A program made the position numbers and the translations under genes. Shown piece after piece: positions 8,230 through 16,405 of a stretch of 64,000 nucleotides of DNA (position 1 is its first letter; each line of letters begins with the position of its first letter). The stretch lies in the NCBI RefSeq assembly GCF_006861825.1, contig NZ_VDGI01000002.1, positions 1 to 64,000 of the forward strand, given 5' to 3'. Origin of the DNA: Psychrobacillus vulpis (GTDB lineage Bacteria; Bacillota; Bacilli; Bacillales_A; Planococcaceae). The notes under the pieces were generated by a model. That model worked only from the letters and a program-made list of their open reading frames with translations, was not told where the DNA came from and ran no database searches.

Positions 8230-8301
8230 GAGACCAAATCTTCTTCCATCGAGACTAATTCGCTAGTGGTAAAAAACCAAAACCCAAAAGTTGAGATCAA
8301 C
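8230..8301 (+). repeat. 21-bp-period motif series (GAGACCAA)
   Basis: GAGACCAA at 8230, GAGACTAA at 8251 and GAGATCAA at 8293 lie at 21-bp multiples. The unit at 8272 is degenerate. The reverse complement, TTGGTCTC, is the core of the array at 34479. Confidence 0.7.
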
Positions 8302-8308
8302 AAAAAAG

Positions 8309-8342
8309 AAGCATCCCCCTAAACTAGGAAAGCTTCTTTTCT
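8309..8342 (-). terminator. cwlJ-gerQ terminator
   Basis: On the minus strand, GAAGCTTTC...GATGCTTC forms a hairpin followed by T-rich sequence, just after the gerQ stop. Confidence 0.65.
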
Positions 8343-8346
8343 GTCA

Positions 8347-8679
8347 TTAAAAATAATTAATTTCCTCATCAAATGTAACGTAGTTTAAGTAAATCATAAG
8401 CATTAAGTATCTTTTTCCATTTGGGTCACTAATAATGACGTGGTCGCGACCTGCTGCTTCTATATAACCTTTAACGATTAGGGCATTCCATTCTTTATTG
8501 TTCTCAAAAGTAAAATAAAATGTACCAAGCTTCCCTTTATTCAGCCTTAAGATGTTCTCGATATAGGATTCTTCTTGTCGGCCTGGTGGGGTTGGTGGTT
8601 GAGCGGGAGGGGTCATTTGTTGTTGCTGCTGTGGCATTTGCTGTGGATAACCACCAGGGTACCAGTAATATTGAACCAT
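8347..8679 (-). CDS. gerQ: spore coat protein GerQ
   Basis: A 110-residue spore coat protein. The N-terminal 40 residues are rich in Gln and Pro (YYWYPGGYPQQMPQQQQQM), followed by the conserved GerQ domain (SYIENILRLNKGKLGTFYF ... AAGRDHVIISDPNGKRY). In B. subtilis, GerQ is cross-linked into the coat by transglutaminase and is needed for CwlJ localisation and function in germination. It lies 19 bases downstream of cwlJ on the same strand, an operon arrangement known from the B. cereus group. AAAGGATG precedes the ATG. Confidence 0.95.
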   Translation of the reverse strand: MVQYYWYPGGYPQQMPQQQQQMTPPAQPPTPPGRQEESYIENILRLNKGKLGTFYFTFENNKEWNALIVKGYIEAAGRDHVIISDPNGKRYLMLMIYLNYVTFDEEINYF

Positions 8680-8698
8680 TCATACATCCTTTCTTTAC

Positions 8699-9118
8699 TT
8701 AAATATTTGGACAATCTTCAGTTGATGGGGAGTAAAAACAATGTGATTTGTAGCGTCCAGAGTTCCATTGGTTATACCACTGAGCGGGGCACTCTCCCGA
8801 AGGTTCGAAAAACCAAAGAGAACGCGTTGCTGGATGAAACCGCTCACCGTTTATCGTACGTCTTGCTAGTTTTCTGTCGACCTCGCGAGCTGACTGATAA
8901 AAATATGATTTCGTTGTTGCTTCAAAACCACCTGGTGATTGGAAAACCATCTCTTCAAGATTACGGATATCTTTGAAATCTAAGCAATTAGCAAGAACTC
9001 GATTCACGCCAACATTTCCTACCATCAGCATGCCCAGTTGACCATCACCCTCTGCTTCTGCACGCATTAGCTTTGCTAGTAAATCTAGTTGCTTTGACGT
9101 GGATTGAACTACTGCCAA
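8699..9118 (-). CDS. cwlJ: cell wall hydrolase CwlJ
   Basis: A 139-residue protein of the SleB/CwlJ hydrolase_2 family without the signal peptide and peptidoglycan-binding domain of SleB, which is typical of CwlJ. The glutamate in LMRAEAEGDGQLGMLMVGN is the expected catalytic residue. It degrades spore cortex peptidoglycan during germination, including calcium-dipicolinate-triggered germination in Bacillus. Translation starts with TTG at 9118 after AGGAGGTGATG. It is followed by gerQ, whose product it depends on in Bacillus. Confidence 0.95.
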   Translation of the reverse strand: MAVVQSTSKQLDLLAKLMRAEAEGDGQLGMLMVGNVGVNRVLANCLDFKDIRNLEEMVFQSPGGFEATTKSYFYQSAREVDRKLARRTINGERFHPATRSLWFFEPSGECPAQWYNQWNSGRYKSHCFYSPSTEDCPNI

Positions 9119-9195
9119 GGCATCACCTCCTATACCTACACTATGTTTGTAAATGACAAATGATTCATTAATACCTGTGACTTATGAGAAATGAT

Positions 9196-9237
9196 TTTAG
9201 TTGGAATTTCGGAGGATTTAGTTGGAAAAATAGTAGG
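9196..9237 (+). repeat. two-copy 21-bp repeat (TTTAGTTGGAA)
   Basis: TTTAGTTGGAA begins at 9196 and again at 9217, exactly 21 bases apart, in the intergenic region between hemQ and cwlJ. It has the same period as the arrays at 3269, 8230, 23002 and 34479. Confidence 0.75.
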
Positions 9238-9261
9238 AGTAGCCAGAGAAAAAGAAAAGGC

Positions 9262-9300
9262 AATCTTCAGTCCACTAAGAACGGAAAATCGCCTTTTTCA
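9262..9300 (-). terminator. hemQ terminator
   Basis: On the minus strand, AAAAAGGCGATTTTCC pairs imperfectly with the downstream AGATTGCCTTTT, immediately after the hemQ stop. Confidence 0.65.
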
Positions 9301-9306
9301 TGTTAA

Positions 9307-10056
9307 TTAAATATGAAAGAATTTTTCTCGTTTTTCATCTTCAAGAATTGTACCAATGAAGAAGGAACCGAATTCTGCATAGCGAGCACTTACTTCGTCA
9401 AATCGCATTTCATATACTAATTTTTTGAATTGTAGAACATCATCTGAGAATAATGTTACGCCCCATTCGAAATCGTCAAATCCAACAGAACCTGAAATGA
9501 TTTGTTTTACTTTACCAGCGTAGCTTCGTCCAATTTTTCCATGGCTTGCCATAAGAGCACGGCGGTCATCCATAGAAAGCATGTACCAGTTATCATTGCC
9601 ATTGCGACGTTTATCCATTGGATAGAAGCAAATGTATTGAGAACGTTGAAGCTCTGGATATAAACGAGCACGCACATGTGGGTTTTGGTATGGATCATCC
9701 GTTGATTCACCAGCTAAGTAGTTAGACAATTCAACAACTGACACATACGAATATGCAGGAATCGTAAAGTCTGCAATTGTTAGTTTATTAAATTTAGCTT
9801 CTATTTCTTGTAACTCGTCAATTGTTGGACGTAATGTCATTAACAAGAAGTCTGCCTTTTGACCAACGACTGTGTAAAAAGCATGCGCGCCTGTTTTTGC
9901 ATCATCAGCTTGTTGTAATTCATCTAAAAATGCTACAAATTCATCTGTTGCTTGTTTACGAAGTTCTGGATCAATTTGTTTCCATGACGCCCAGTCCATT
10001 TGTCTGAAATCATGTAAAACGTACCAACCATCTAATGTAATTGCTGCTTCATTCAT
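9307..10056 (-). CDS. hemQ: coproheme decarboxylase HemQ
   Basis: A 249-residue member of the chlorite dismutase-like HemQ family. It completes the coproporphyrin-dependent haem pathway of Gram-positive bacteria by decarboxylating coproheme to haem b. The [17 protein letters not shown] stretch contains the tyrosine region used in decarboxylation, and [10 protein letters not shown] carries the expected proximal histidine. Start is ATG 10056; an upstream GTG overlaps the ribosome-binding site AAAAGGAG and is unlikely. It is divergent from pta, the arrangement seen for ywfI-pta in B. subtilis. Confidence 0.95.
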   Translation of the reverse strand: MNEAAITLDGWYVLHDFRQMDWASWKQIDPELRKQATDEFVAFLDELQQADDAKTGAHAFYTVVGQKADFLLMTLRPTIDELQEIEAKFNKLTIADFTIPAYSYVSVVELSNYLAGESTDDPYQNPHVRARLYPELQRSQYICFYPMDKRRNGNDNWYMLSMDDRRALMASHGKIGRSYAGKVKQIISGSVGFDDFEWGVTLFSDDVLQFKKLVYEMRFDEVSARYAEFGSFFIGTILEDEKREKFFHI

Positions 10057-10207
10057 TATATAAGACACTCCTTTTAAATAAGAAATTGCACCTTTAGTGT
10101 ATCATAAGAACTGTTTCATATCTCGTAATGTCCTCGATATCGCATGACAATCTGTGACAATCTCGTGTATGCTTGAACTATCGATAACTTCTGTAGGAGG
10201 AGTGCAA

Positions 10208-11152
10208 ATGGCAGAATTATTTCAAGAAATAAAAGACAAATTAAAAGGTGCTAATATATCCATTGTTTTACCTGAAGGAACAGATGAGAGAATTCTAGAA
10301 GCCGCCGAAAAATTACAAGCAGAGGGAATCATAAAACCTATTGTTATAGGCTCTGCCAATAATCTTTCTCAATATTTGACGGTGATTGATCCAGAAAAAT
10401 ATGAGGAAATGGACGAGCTTGTGCAAGCGTTTGTGGAACGACGAAAAGGGAAAGTGACGGCTGAAGAAGCAAAAGAACTTTTGAAAGACGTTAACTATTT
10501 TGGAACGATGCTCGTATACTCAAAGAGAGCGAATGGGTTAGTAAGTGGTGCAGCACATACAACTGCCGAAACAGTTCGTCCGGCACTTCAAATTATTAAA
10601 ACAAAGCCAGGTATATCGAAAACAAGTGGAGCATTCATCATGGTGAAAGAAAATCTTCGATATGTGTTTGCTGATTGTGCGATTACAATTGCCCCAACAA
10701 GTGAAGATTTGGCAGAAATAGCAGTAGAAAGTGCAAAAACTGCATCAGCATTTGGTATTAAACCAAAAGTAGCCATGCTTTCGTTCTCTACAAAAGGTTC
10801 TGCGCAATCAGAAGAAACTGAAAAGGTAGTAAAAGCAACAGCCCTTGCTAAAGAGATGGCTCCAAATATTGCAATTGAAGGAGAACTACAATTCGATGCA
10901 AGTATAGTGCCTGCAATTGCAGCCAAAAAAGCTCCGGAGGCTATTGTTCAAGGAGATGCGAATGTATTTGTATTCCCATCACTTGAAGCAGGAAATATTG
11001 GGTATAAAATTGCAGAACGACTAGGTGGTTTTGAAGCAATCGGTCCTATTTTACAAGGGTTAAATGCTCCTGTAAATGATTTATCTAGAGGTTGTTCAGC
11101 AGAAGATGTATATAAGCTTGCCTACATAACAGCAGCGCAAGTATTAGATTAA
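10208..11152 (+). CDS. pta: phosphate acetyltransferase
   Basis: Short Pta of 314 residues without the N-terminal regulatory domain of the enterobacterial enzyme. It interconverts acetyl-CoA and acetyl phosphate in overflow metabolism. Recognisable blocks are ISIVLPEGTDERILEAAEKL, GLVSGAAHTTAETVRPALQI, FADCAITIAPTSEDLAEIA and NVFVFPSLEAGNIGYKIAER. Start is ATG 10208 after GTAGGAGGAGTG. The stop codon at 11150 sits in an ATTAAGGAGTA sequence that is repeated just before lipL, suggesting that the two genes were once directly adjacent. Confidence 0.97.
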   Translation: MAELFQEIKDKLKGANISIVLPEGTDERILEAAEKLQAEGIIKPIVIGSANNLSQYLTVIDPEKYEEMDELVQAFVERRKGKVTAEEAKELLKDVNYFGTMLVYSKRANGLVSGAAHTTAETVRPALQIIKTKPGISKTSGAFIMVKENLRYVFADCAITIAPTSEDLAEIAVESAKTASAFGIKPKVAMLSFSTKGSAQSEETEKVVKATALAKEMAPNIAIEGELQFDASIVPAIAAKKAPEAIVQGDANVFVFPSLEAGNIGYKIAERLGGFEAIGPILQGLNAPVNDLSRGCSAEDVYKLAYITAAQVLD

Positions 11153-11341
11153 GGAGTAATTCTAAGGCTATGGGTAAAATCTAAATTCGAATGTGGATAC
11201 TTCAGACTGTCTTGAAAACGCTTGTCAGTCGAGGCGCGCCAGTACGAGGCGGAAGCGAATAGAACTTAGTTCATGAGCTTACAACGATGTGCAAGCAACG
11301 AAGAATGAAAGCGTTTGTCAACAGTCTGAGATTAAGGAGTA
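11147..11341. mobile_element. insertion between pta and lipL with duplicated ribosome-binding site
   Basis: GATTAAGGAGTA occurs at 11147-11158 (overlapping the pta stop) and at 11330-11341 (the lipL ribosome-binding site). Between them lies a segment with inverted ends TTCAGACTGT...AAAACGCTT (11200-11221) and AAAGCGTTTGTCAACAGTCTGA (11308-11329). The ends match the element at 6994-7542. About 40 bases on the left lie outside the inverted repeat. Confidence 0.65.
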
Positions 11342-11346
11342 GTAGA

Positions 11347-12189
11347 ATGTCACAAGTAGAAATGTTATTACAGCAAGAGATTTGGCGGTTTTGGGATCAA
11401 TCGCTTAGTGGTAAAAGCCGCTCTGCATTAGAATCATTTGCAGCAGATGATTTGCTTTGCCATTTAGTTGGACAAGGGCAATCTCCAGCAACTGTTCGGA
11501 CATGGGTTCACCATAATACAGTCGTATTAGGAATTCAAGATCACCGACTTCCATTTGTAGACGATGCGCAGGAGTTCTTACGCACACAAGGTTTTGCTCC
11601 CATCGTGCGTAATTCAGGTGGTCTTGCAGTTGTATTAGATGAAGGAGTACTGAATATATCAATTGTCCTTTCTGAAATAGAAGAATCGATTGATATTTCA
11701 ACTGGTTATGATGTCATGCTAGCTTTCGTTCAGCTTTTATTTCCAGAGGCTGAAGGTAAAATAGAAGCTTATGAAATTGTAGGATCATATTGCCCAGGGT
11801 CATATGATTTAAGTATTAACGGAAAGAAATTCGCGGGTATATCTCAACGAAGACTTCGCCAGGGAATCGCCGTTCAAGTGTATTTATGTATAGAGGGTAG
11901 TGGAAGTGAGCGAGCAGATTTGATTCGTCAGTTTTACGAAATTGGTGTGCAAGGAGAGGAAACAAAATTTAGTTATCCAGTAATCCAACCTGAAGTGATG
12001 GCATCTTTAAATGAATTGCTTCATGCAACCTTTACAGTTGAAGATATTGTCATTCGCCTTCAACAAGTATTACAGATACTATCTACTAGAGTAGTTTCTC
12101 AATCTGTCATGCGGGATGAGATGGATCTTTATCAGTTTTATATGCAAAGGGTAATAGATAGAAATAAAAGAATGCTTTCAAAGGAATAA
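11347..12189 (+). CDS. lipL: octanoyl-[GcvH]:protein N-octanoyltransferase LipL
   Basis: A 280-residue protein of the biotin/lipoate A/B ligase fold, matching B. subtilis LipL (YwfL). It moves octanoyl groups from GcvH to the E2 subunits of 2-oxoacid dehydrogenases during lipoate assembly. Supporting blocks are FVDDAQEFLRTQGFAPIVRNSGGLAVVLDEG and GSYCPGSYDLSINGKKFAGISQRRLRQG, which contains the catalytic-cysteine region (SYCPGSYD). Start is ATG 11347 after ATTAAGGAGTAG. It follows pta, as in B. subtilis, but is separated from it by the inserted element. Confidence 0.93.
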   Translation: MSQVEMLLQQEIWRFWDQSLSGKSRSALESFAADDLLCHLVGQGQSPATVRTWVHHNTVVLGIQDHRLPFVDDAQEFLRTQGFAPIVRNSGGLAVVLDEGVLNISIVLSEIEESIDISTGYDVMLAFVQLLFPEAEGKIEAYEIVGSYCPGSYDLSINGKKFAGISQRRLRQGIAVQVYLCIEGSGSERADLIRQFYEIGVQGEETKFSYPVIQPEVMASLNELLHATFTVEDIVIRLQQVLQILSTRVVSQSVMRDEMDLYQFYMQRVIDRNKRMLSKE

Positions 12190-12190
12190 G

Positions 12191-12228
12191 AAAAAACCAC
12201 CAATCCCTACATGGTTGGTGGTTCTTTT
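12191..12228. terminator. bidirectional terminator between lipL and rsfA
   Basis: AAAACCACCAATC / GGTTGGTGGTTC hairpin followed by TTTT on the plus strand and preceded by an A-run. It overlaps the last codons of rsfA (stop at 12207), so it serves two convergent genes. Confidence 0.8.
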
Positions 12229-12833
12229 GATACAAGGTTACCATTTTTCTCCATTTGGAAAATAGGAACAGCCGGTACTTCCTCATCGTTTAATGTAACA
12301 AGTCGTCGTGCGCGGTTCATGATTTGCACAAATTGCTCATAATCTTGTTTAATCGCAGCATTTTCTTTTTCCAGTTTTGCAAGTTCACTTTCTAGTTTGC
12401 GAATTTTTTCTGTTGATATAGAAGCTAAATGTCGATATCTCGATATATCCGAATCACTATGCTGTAATCGAACGAGATATGCAATGATAATATCAATTGA
12501 TAATGCAGAGACTGGAACAGATGCTGCTGTACGTTCTCCATTTTCCTGAGGTTTTGCTAGATAAATGCCGTTTCCTCTTCGTCTATAATCTTTTCCTAAT
12601 ATACGAAGCTTTTCTTTACGCTCTTTTTTCGCTTCTTTTAATTCTGTTTCATATTGATGGCGAACGACCGCATTCCAGCGAAATCCACATGCTGCAGCAG
12701 TTCGATTTAATTCGTCTCCAGCTTCTTCGAATGCGTTTAACTGAGTACTCCCTTCGCGGACGTGTCGAAGCACCATTTCCGCTAACATTTCATCATTTTC
12801 ATCCATCCATGCATCTTGTCTAATTTTTACCAT
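12207..12833 (-). CDS. rsfA: RsfA-family prespore transcription factor
   Basis: A 208-residue regulator. The N-terminal 50 residues form a Myb-like helix-turn-helix (RQDAWMDENDEMLAEMVLRHVREG ... AAACGFRWNAVVR), followed by a basic region and a coiled coil at about residues 130-180. RsfA tunes sigma-F-dependent genes in the forespore of B. subtilis, where it is ywfN. Start is ATG 12833 with GTAGGAGG six bases upstream. The last codons lie inside the shared terminator hairpin. Confidence 0.9.
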   Translation of the reverse strand: MVKIRQDAWMDENDEMLAEMVLRHVREGSTQLNAFEEAGDELNRTAAACGFRWNAVVRHQYETELKEAKKERKEKLRILGKDYRRRGNGIYLAKPQENGERTAASVPVSALSIDIIIAYLVRLQHSDSDISRYRHLASISTEKIRKLESELAKLEKENAAIKQDYEQFVQIMNRARRLVTLNDEEVPAVPIFQMEKNGNLVSKEPPTM

Positions 12834-12990
12834 GTTTGTCCTCCTACCATGTTCATAGTTTCGTTGTTCTATTAACATAATGGACAACTTATTGCTCTTT
12901 TATTCACGTAAAATACACTTGATAGCAATATAAGCTTTAAGATACAATGACCTGTAGACTATTACTATTCATAGAAAGGGTTGTGGACAA

Positions 12991-13218
12991 ATGGCAAACC
13001 ATTTTCGAGTTTGCGATGAGTGTCAGGCCGTGAATTTAAAAACATTAATTCCAAAGCTAAAGGCGATTGATCCAGAAGCAGAAATTGAAATTAAAGAATG
13101 CCAATCGTATTGCGGACCAGGTCGGAAAAAGACGTTCGCATTTATTAATAATCGTCCGGTTGCTGCATTATCAGAAGACGAATTAATGGAAAAAGTACGC
13201 GCCAAACTAGAAGTATAA
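12991..13218 (+). CDS. DUF1450 (YuzB-like) protein
   Basis: A 75-residue protein of the DUF1450/YuzB family: [18 protein letters not shown] near the N-terminus and [22 protein letters not shown] in the middle. The CxxC and CxxxCG pairs resemble a small thioredoxin-like or Fe-S-binding fold, but the function is not known. It stands alone with its own terminator at 13335-13359. Confidence 0.85.
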   Translation: MANHFRVCDECQAVNLKTLIPKLKAIDPEAEIEIKECQSYCGPGRKKTFAFINNRPVAALSEDELMEKVRAKLEV

Positions 13219-13334
13219 GAAGAGTGCAAAGGGACAATTTGTGTAGGAGCAGAAAATGGACATTTGACTTCAAGCGACTAGACAGTAATTAAATTAGAAG
13301 AGTTATAAATAGATGTCCTTGAATCAGAACTTTC

Positions 13335-13360
13335 GCCGCTTTTCATAAGCGGCTTTTTTC
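13335..13360 (+). terminator. terminator of the DUF1450 gene
   Basis: GCCGCTT / AAGCGGC hairpin with a five-base loop and a TTTTTTC tail. Confidence 0.85.
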
Positions 13361-13426
13361 TTTATACTAGTGTAAATCGTTGCAGCAAAAACAGGTGTTA
13401 CGTTTATAAATAATGGAGGTGGGTAA

Positions 13427-14722
13427 ATGAGCTATGCAACGCAAAAACTAGCAGAAGAGAAAGTGTTTAAAGACCCAGTTCATCGATATATTCATGTTCG
13501 CGACCAAGTAATTTGGGATGTTATCGGTTCGAAAGAATTTCAAAGACTCCGTCGTATAAAACAGCTTGGTACTACGTATTTAGTTTTTCATGGTGCAGAA
13601 CATAGCCGTTTTAATCACTCTCTTGGAGTATATGAAATTGTTCGACGAATAGTGGATGATAGTTTTAACGGACGTCCAGAATGGGATGCTTCTGAGAGAC
13701 TAGTAGTATTATGTGCTGCTCTTCTTCATGATTTAGGGCATGGACCCTTTTCACACGCATTTGAAAATGTCTTTGATTTAGACCATGAAGAGTTTACGAG
13801 AGCGATACTACTTGGGGATACCGAAGTTAATGAGATATTAAAAAGAGTTAGTAATGATTTTCCTCAAAAAGTAGCGGATGCTATTGCAAAAACATATCCA
13901 AACAAACAAGTTGTAAGCTTAATCTCCAGTCAAATAGATGCAGACCGTATGGATTATTTGCAGCGTGATGCTTATTTTACAGGAGTAAGCTATGGACATT
14001 TTGATATGGAACGAATTTTACGTGTGATGCGTCCTCGGGAAGATCAAGTCGTTATTAAATCGAGTGGAATGCATGCAGTAGAAGATTACATAATGAGTAG
14101 ATATCAAATGTACTGGCAAGTTTATTTTCATCCAGTGTCTCGTAGTGCAGAAGTTATTTTAACGAAAATTTTACATCGAGCAAAAGCTTTAAGTGAAAGC
14201 GGCTATGATTTTGAGCAGCAGCCTACTCATTTTAAATCCTTTTTTGAAGGAACTTTTTCATTAAAAGATTATCTTGCATTAGATGAAGGAGTGTTATTGA
14301 CGTATTTCCAGTATTGGATCAACGAAAAAGATCCTATTTTATCTGATTTAAGTGATAGATTTGTTAATCGAAAGTTATTCCAGTACATTGAATTTGATCT
14401 TGCAAAAGACTATATGAAAATGAGAGAACTAGAGCAATTATTTAAACGAGCAGGGATTGATCCAGAATATTATTTAGTTTTTGATTCGTCATCGGACTTG
14501 CCGTACGATTTTTACCGTCCAGGGGAAGAAGGAGAACGAATCCCGATTCATTTGTTAATGCCCTCAGGCGAAATAAGAGAGCTATCACGTGAATCTGAAA
14601 TAGTAGAAGCAATATCCGGAAAACGTAGAACGGATCATAAGTTGTATTTTCCAGAAGATTTCTTAACAGAAGACGGAAAGAAAAAAGCTTTGAAGAAACA
14701 GATTTTAGAACTGTTAAAATAA
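13427..14722 (+). CDS. ywfO: HD-domain phosphohydrolase YwfO
   Basis: A 431-residue HD-superfamily protein. Its metal-binding motif is in VLCAALLHDLGHGPFSHAFENVF (about residues 98-120), preceded by a histidine in GAEHSRFNHSLGVYE. It resembles SAMHD1/dGTPase-type deoxynucleotide triphosphohydrolases; B. subtilis YwfO is the nearest named homologue. The physiological substrate cannot be read from sequence. GGAGGTGGGTAA precedes the ATG. ywgA follows 13 bases downstream. Confidence 0.9.
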   Translation: MSYATQKLAEEKVFKDPVHRYIHVRDQVIWDVIGSKEFQRLRRIKQLGTTYLVFHGAEHSRFNHSLGVYEIVRRIVDDSFNGRPEWDASERLVVLCAALLHDLGHGPFSHAFENVFDLDHEEFTRAILLGDTEVNEILKRVSNDFPQKVADAIAKTYPNKQVVSLISSQIDADRMDYLQRDAYFTGVSYGHFDMERILRVMRPREDQVVIKSSGMHAVEDYIMSRYQMYWQVYFHPVSRSAEVILTKILHRAKALSESGYDFEQQPTHFKSFFEGTFSLKDYLALDEGVLLTYFQYWINEKDPILSDLSDRFVNRKLFQYIEFDLAKDYMKMRELEQLFKRAGIDPEYYLVFDSSSDLPYDFYRPGEEGERIPIHLLMPSGEIRELSRESEIVEAISGKRRTDHKLYFPEDFLTEDGKKKALKKQILELLK

Positions 14723-14735
14723 AGGTGGGTTTGAA

Positions 14736-15251
14736 TTGCTAGGAGAACATGCAAAAATTATACAATTTATCGGAGTAGCTGACGGGATTACTGGCAGAAA
14801 AAAACTACAGAAAATGGTTTATATTGCAAAAAAACTACAGTTTCCTTATAAAGAAAAATTTGAATTTCATTTTTACGGCCCTTATTCAGAAGAGCTGACA
14901 TTGCGTGTAGAAGAGCTTTGTAATATGGGATTTTTGAACGAAGAAAGACAAGATAAGGGCTCGTACGTTCAATACAAATATCAAATGACCGATGCTGGTG
15001 AACATTTCACACAAATGGCTCAAGTGGAGGAAGTAAGTCCTTCTTTAATAGCATGTATTGAACAAATGAAGCAGAAAAGCTCTCGATTTTTAGAGCTAGT
15101 ATCAACTTTATTATATTTTGATCATCTTCCAAAAGAAGAACAAATCGAAAAGTTGCATGTCGTGAAGGGAAAGTTAAATTTCACCGAAGAAGAAATTGAA
15201 GAAGCATTTGAGTTTGTGATGAATTTAATGAATGAAAGAGCTATCCATTAA
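14736..15251 (+). CDS. ywgA: YwgA family protein
   Basis: A 171-residue soluble protein matching YwgA: GRKKLQKMVYIAKKLQFPYKEKFEFHFYGPYSEEL, a pattern shared with winged-helix-like proteins related to Panacea/SocA antitoxin domains. Function is not established. It starts with TTG at 14736 after AAAGGTGGG and is close behind ywfO, as in B. subtilis, so the two are probably cotranscribed. Confidence 0.85.
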   Translation: MLGEHAKIIQFIGVADGITGRKKLQKMVYIAKKLQFPYKEKFEFHFYGPYSEELTLRVEELCNMGFLNEERQDKGSYVQYKYQMTDAGEHFTQMAQVEEVSPSLIACIEQMKQKSSRFLELVSTLLYFDHLPKEEQIEKLHVVKGKLNFTEEEIEEAFEFVMNLMNERAIH

Positions 15252-15335
15252 GATAGTTCTTTTTTTTATGAAAGTAAAAGTATGAGACAAACTAATTAGT
15301 AACCTGACCAGACAAACCCAAGATTCCAACAAAAA

Positions 15336-15378
15336 AAGGTATTCGTTCTCTCATAACTTGAGAGAAGAATCCCTTATT
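15336..15378 (-). terminator. ywhB terminator
   Basis: On the minus strand, GGGATTCTTCTCTC pairs imperfectly with GAGAGAACGAATACC across ATAACTT, followed by a T-run. Confidence 0.65.
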
Positions 15379-15390
15379 TCATCGTTCTGA

Positions 15391-15576
15391 TTATTTATCG
15401 CTGAATAATTTACCTGCAACGCCGTAATGATTTTTCGGCATGTCCTCGATGAATACAACAACATTTTCAACTGGAGCGTTTACTGTTTCAGATACTGCAG
15501 CTGTCACTTTTTCTACTAATGCTCTTTTTTGTTCTTCTGTACGACCTTCTAGCATTTTTACTGTTACATATGGCAT
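15391..15576 (-). CDS. ywhB: 4-oxalocrotonate tautomerase family enzyme YwhB
   Basis: A 61-residue protein with the catalytic N-terminal proline of the tautomerase superfamily (MPYVTVKMLEGRTEEQKRAL) and the usual EDMPKNHYGVAG ending. It matches B. subtilis YwhB, which tautomerises 2-hydroxymuconate-like substrates in vitro. The physiological role is unknown. It is divergent from ywhD, with 67 bases between them. Confidence 0.92.
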   Translation of the reverse strand: MPYVTVKMLEGRTEEQKRALVEKVTAAVSETVNAPVENVVVFIEDMPKNHYGVAGKLFSDK

Positions 15577-15643
15577 TTCATTTCCTCCTTTAGTGAAATC
15601 TTCTGTATACTAGATATCATAACAGAACGGAGGGAACTTTCGA

Positions 15644-16171
15644 ATGGCAAATGAAGAAAAACCAAAACAAAAAATTGGCTTTACGATTATAAAAAATGAT
15701 CCGACTGATGGACATAAAGGATATGGGATTGGTTCTCTATCTCTTGAAAATGTGTCACCAGTCATTATTGATATAGAGGAAGGCGTTGCAAGAGTAGAAA
15801 TTGGTGCGATGCATGCAAGAAGCGACACAGAGAGAGGCGTTAAGTTTACGACTAATCGGGAGGATTCCGAAGGCGGAAAACCGTACTGGTTAGTTTGGGT
15901 AACAATTGACCAAAAACAGGAAGGTCCATATTATGCTGGAGTTACAGCATGCGAAATGGTTGTTAATCGTGAAAAACGTCGCGGGTATAAAATTTTGGCA
16001 GATCATGTGAATCGAATGGATAAATCCATGAAACGCCATATTCTTGTAGATTTTATGGATGATCGTTCTAAAAATATTTTGCGTGACTTTCTACAAACGC
16101 ATAACCGTGAGATATGGGATAGAAGTGATGAAAAGTTGCATAATGATTTACAAGTGAATTCGAATAAATAA
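15644..16171 (+). CDS. ywhD: YwhD family protein
   Basis: A 175-residue protein of the YwhD family, found in Bacillales next to ywhB and ywhE. Conserved blocks are GFTIIKNDPTDGHKGYGIGSLSLENVSPV and GGKPYWLVWVTIDQKQEGPYYAGVTACEM. Function unknown. A GAACGGAGGG ribosome-binding site precedes the ATG. Confidence 0.88.
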   Translation: MANEEKPKQKIGFTIIKNDPTDGHKGYGIGSLSLENVSPVIIDIEEGVARVEIGAMHARSDTERGVKFTTNREDSEGGKPYWLVWVTIDQKQEGPYYAGVTACEMVVNREKRRGYKILADHVNRMDKSMKRHILVDFMDDRSKNILRDFLQTHNREIWDRSDEKLHNDLQVNSNK

Positions 16172-16345
16172 TGACAATTTTATAGCTTCACTTTATGTGG
16201 TTGAATATTAAGCGAAAAGAAAGTACAATTTACTTAAAGCTTACTTCAAAGTAATGCTAGGACACTTAGTGAACATGCAAATTGTTCGTAGAAATTGAGA
16301 CAACCCATTCCGATAACTGCAAGCTTTCTGCAATATGTACCACTA

Positions 16346-16394
16346 AGAAAAAGCTTTCTATTACCTCTTGTTAGGTAGTAGAAAGCTTTTTAAT
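16346..16394. terminator. bidirectional terminator between ywhD and pbpG
   Basis: AAAAAGCTTTCTATTACCT and its near-perfect complement AGGTAGTAGAAAGCTTTTT form a long hairpin, with T-runs in both directions between two convergent genes. Confidence 0.88.
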
Positions 16395-16405
16395 TTATTT
16401 TCTAG

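Larger units (their letters stand above)
6965..8346. other. 1.4-kb gene-free region, nested repeats
   Basis: Contents in order: hairpin 6971-6993; an element with TTCAGACTGT-type inverted ends (6994-7542) that holds two GC-rich palindromic repeats; a second copy of the same hairpin with a full T-tail (7543-7571); a segment 7578-8210 whose two ends are shared with 48575-49243; inside it, the composite repeat with the plus-oriented core; then a 21-bp-period motif series (8230-8300) and the gerQ terminator. No convincing coding frame. Confidence 0.8.

Noticed and set aside
11209-11325. cre-like sequences TGAAAACGCTTGTCA and TGAAAGCGTTTGTCA between pta and lipL
   Set aside because: They carry an extra base relative to the cre consensus and are the inverted ends of the inserted element, so the resemblance is probably accidental.
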